Assembly: GCA_937900165.1 (NCBI GenBank)
Contig: CALCCX010000065.1
Span: forward strand, 1 to 6,422
Direction of reading: 5' to 3'
Length of the DNA: 6,422 bases
Source: an uncultured Acidimicrobiia bacterium
Lineage (GTDB): Bacteria > Actinomycetota > Acidimicrobiia > Spongiisociales > Spongiisociaceae
Below, piece after piece: positions 6,167 to 6,422 of this stretch (position 1 is its first letter; each line of letters begins with the position of its first letter). The notes below the pieces were generated by a model. The model was given only the letters and a program-made list of their open reading frames with translations. It was not told where the DNA came from and did not search any database. The translations under genes were made by a program, and so were the position numbers.

Positions 6167-6422
6167 AGACCCCTCAACTTTGTCCGCCGAGCCGCCTCCT
6201 GTATCGACTCGATGATCTGAACGTAACCCGTGCAACGACACAGGTTCCCTGTCAGCGCCTTCCGGATCTCGGATTCGGTGGGTCGGGGGTTCTCGGCTAG
6301 GAGAGCGGTGGCGGTCACAACCATCCCGGGGGCACAGAAACCACATTGCGTTCCTCCTCTGTCGAGGAACGCCTCTCTGATCTCAGAGAAGTCGCCTTCC
6401 GGCGATGCCAGGCCTTCGATGG
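6163..6422 (-). CDS. [2Fe-2S] small subunit of the molybdenum hydroxylase (partial, N-terminus beyond window)
   Basis: The last 85 residues are visible, ending in a TGA at 6163-6165. They contain GGTQCGFCAPGMVVTATALL (visible residues 22-41) and GNLCRCTGYVQIIESI (58-73): the four cysteines of the CxxC...CxC pattern (visible residues 26, 29, 61, 63) that hold the second 2Fe-2S cluster in the helical C-terminal domain of these subunits. The missing half should hold the plant-ferredoxin-type N-terminal cluster; family members are usually about 155-165 residues. The protein passes electrons from the molybdenum centre of the large subunit toward an FAD subunit or another acceptor. No FAD subunit lies between small and large genes; if present it should be upstream, off the right edge, or after a rearranged order. 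The stop overlaps the large-subunit GTG by 3 bases within GTGA. Confidence 0.93.
   Translation of the reverse strand, partial: IEGLASPEGDFSEIREAFLDRGGTQCGFCAPGMVVTATALLAENPRPTESEIRKALTGNLCRCTGYVQIIESIQEAARRTKLRGL

Noticed and set aside
6167..6346. ATG-initiated 60-codon extension of the large-subunit frame
   Set aside because: The stretch is the [2Fe-2S] small-subunit gene read in another frame; the overlapping frame gives the clear CxxC...CxC cluster motif, and the GTG at 6164-6166 has a ribosome binding site and matches the family N-terminus.

Overview
The window is 6,422 bases of GC-rich chromosomal-type bacterial DNA. Coding is dense, GTG and TTG starts occur, one gene looks leaderless, and the protein families recall Actinomycetota (for example Acidimicrobiia-like environmental genomes). 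That placement is an inference from style, not from a marker gene. I see no rRNA, tRNA, CRISPR array, insertion sequence or prophage gene. Six protein genes can be supported, two of them cut by the window edges.

Left part (1-1100). On the minus strand is the N-terminal part of a ribbon-helix-helix antitoxin-like regulator (1-363). It has an in-frame 24-bp tandem duplication in its first helix and its own likely leaderless promoter carrying a palindrome. Upstream of it on the same strand is a RidA/YjgF-family gene (460-867, TTG start with a strong ribosome binding site) that lacks the catalytic arginine of true RidA deaminases. A 233-bp region without genes (868-1100) separates it from a divergent gene on the plus strand and holds two palindromic, operator-like motifs.

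Middle (1101-2462, plus). This is a complete TrpB2-type tryptophan synthase beta-like PLP enzyme. The PLP lysine and the ETGAGQWG motif are intact, but two positions usually conserved in TrpB2 are changed (Ser to Cys in the SGHG motif, Arg/Lys to Ala at residue 162). No trpA or other tryptophan gene is in view.

Right part (2516-6422, minus). A same-strand run reads right to left: the C-terminal half of a [2Fe-2S] small subunit, the molybdopterin large subunit of a xanthine dehydrogenase/4-hydroxybenzoyl-CoA reductase-type hydroxylase (joined by a GTGA stop/start overlap), then, after 60 bp, a thiolase-family enzyme. The thiolase and trpB2-like genes converge with 53 bp between them.

Together the genes look like a catabolic cluster. 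A molybdenum hydroxylase would hydroxylate or oxidise a substrate (possibly aromatic, heteroaromatic or CoA-bound) and a thiolase would act on a CoA thioester. A divergent PLP lyase-like enzyme and a Rid-family protein may belong to the same or a neighbouring pathway. The substrate cannot be read from the sequence. Right-edge coverage stops before the rest of the small subunit and before any FAD subunit.
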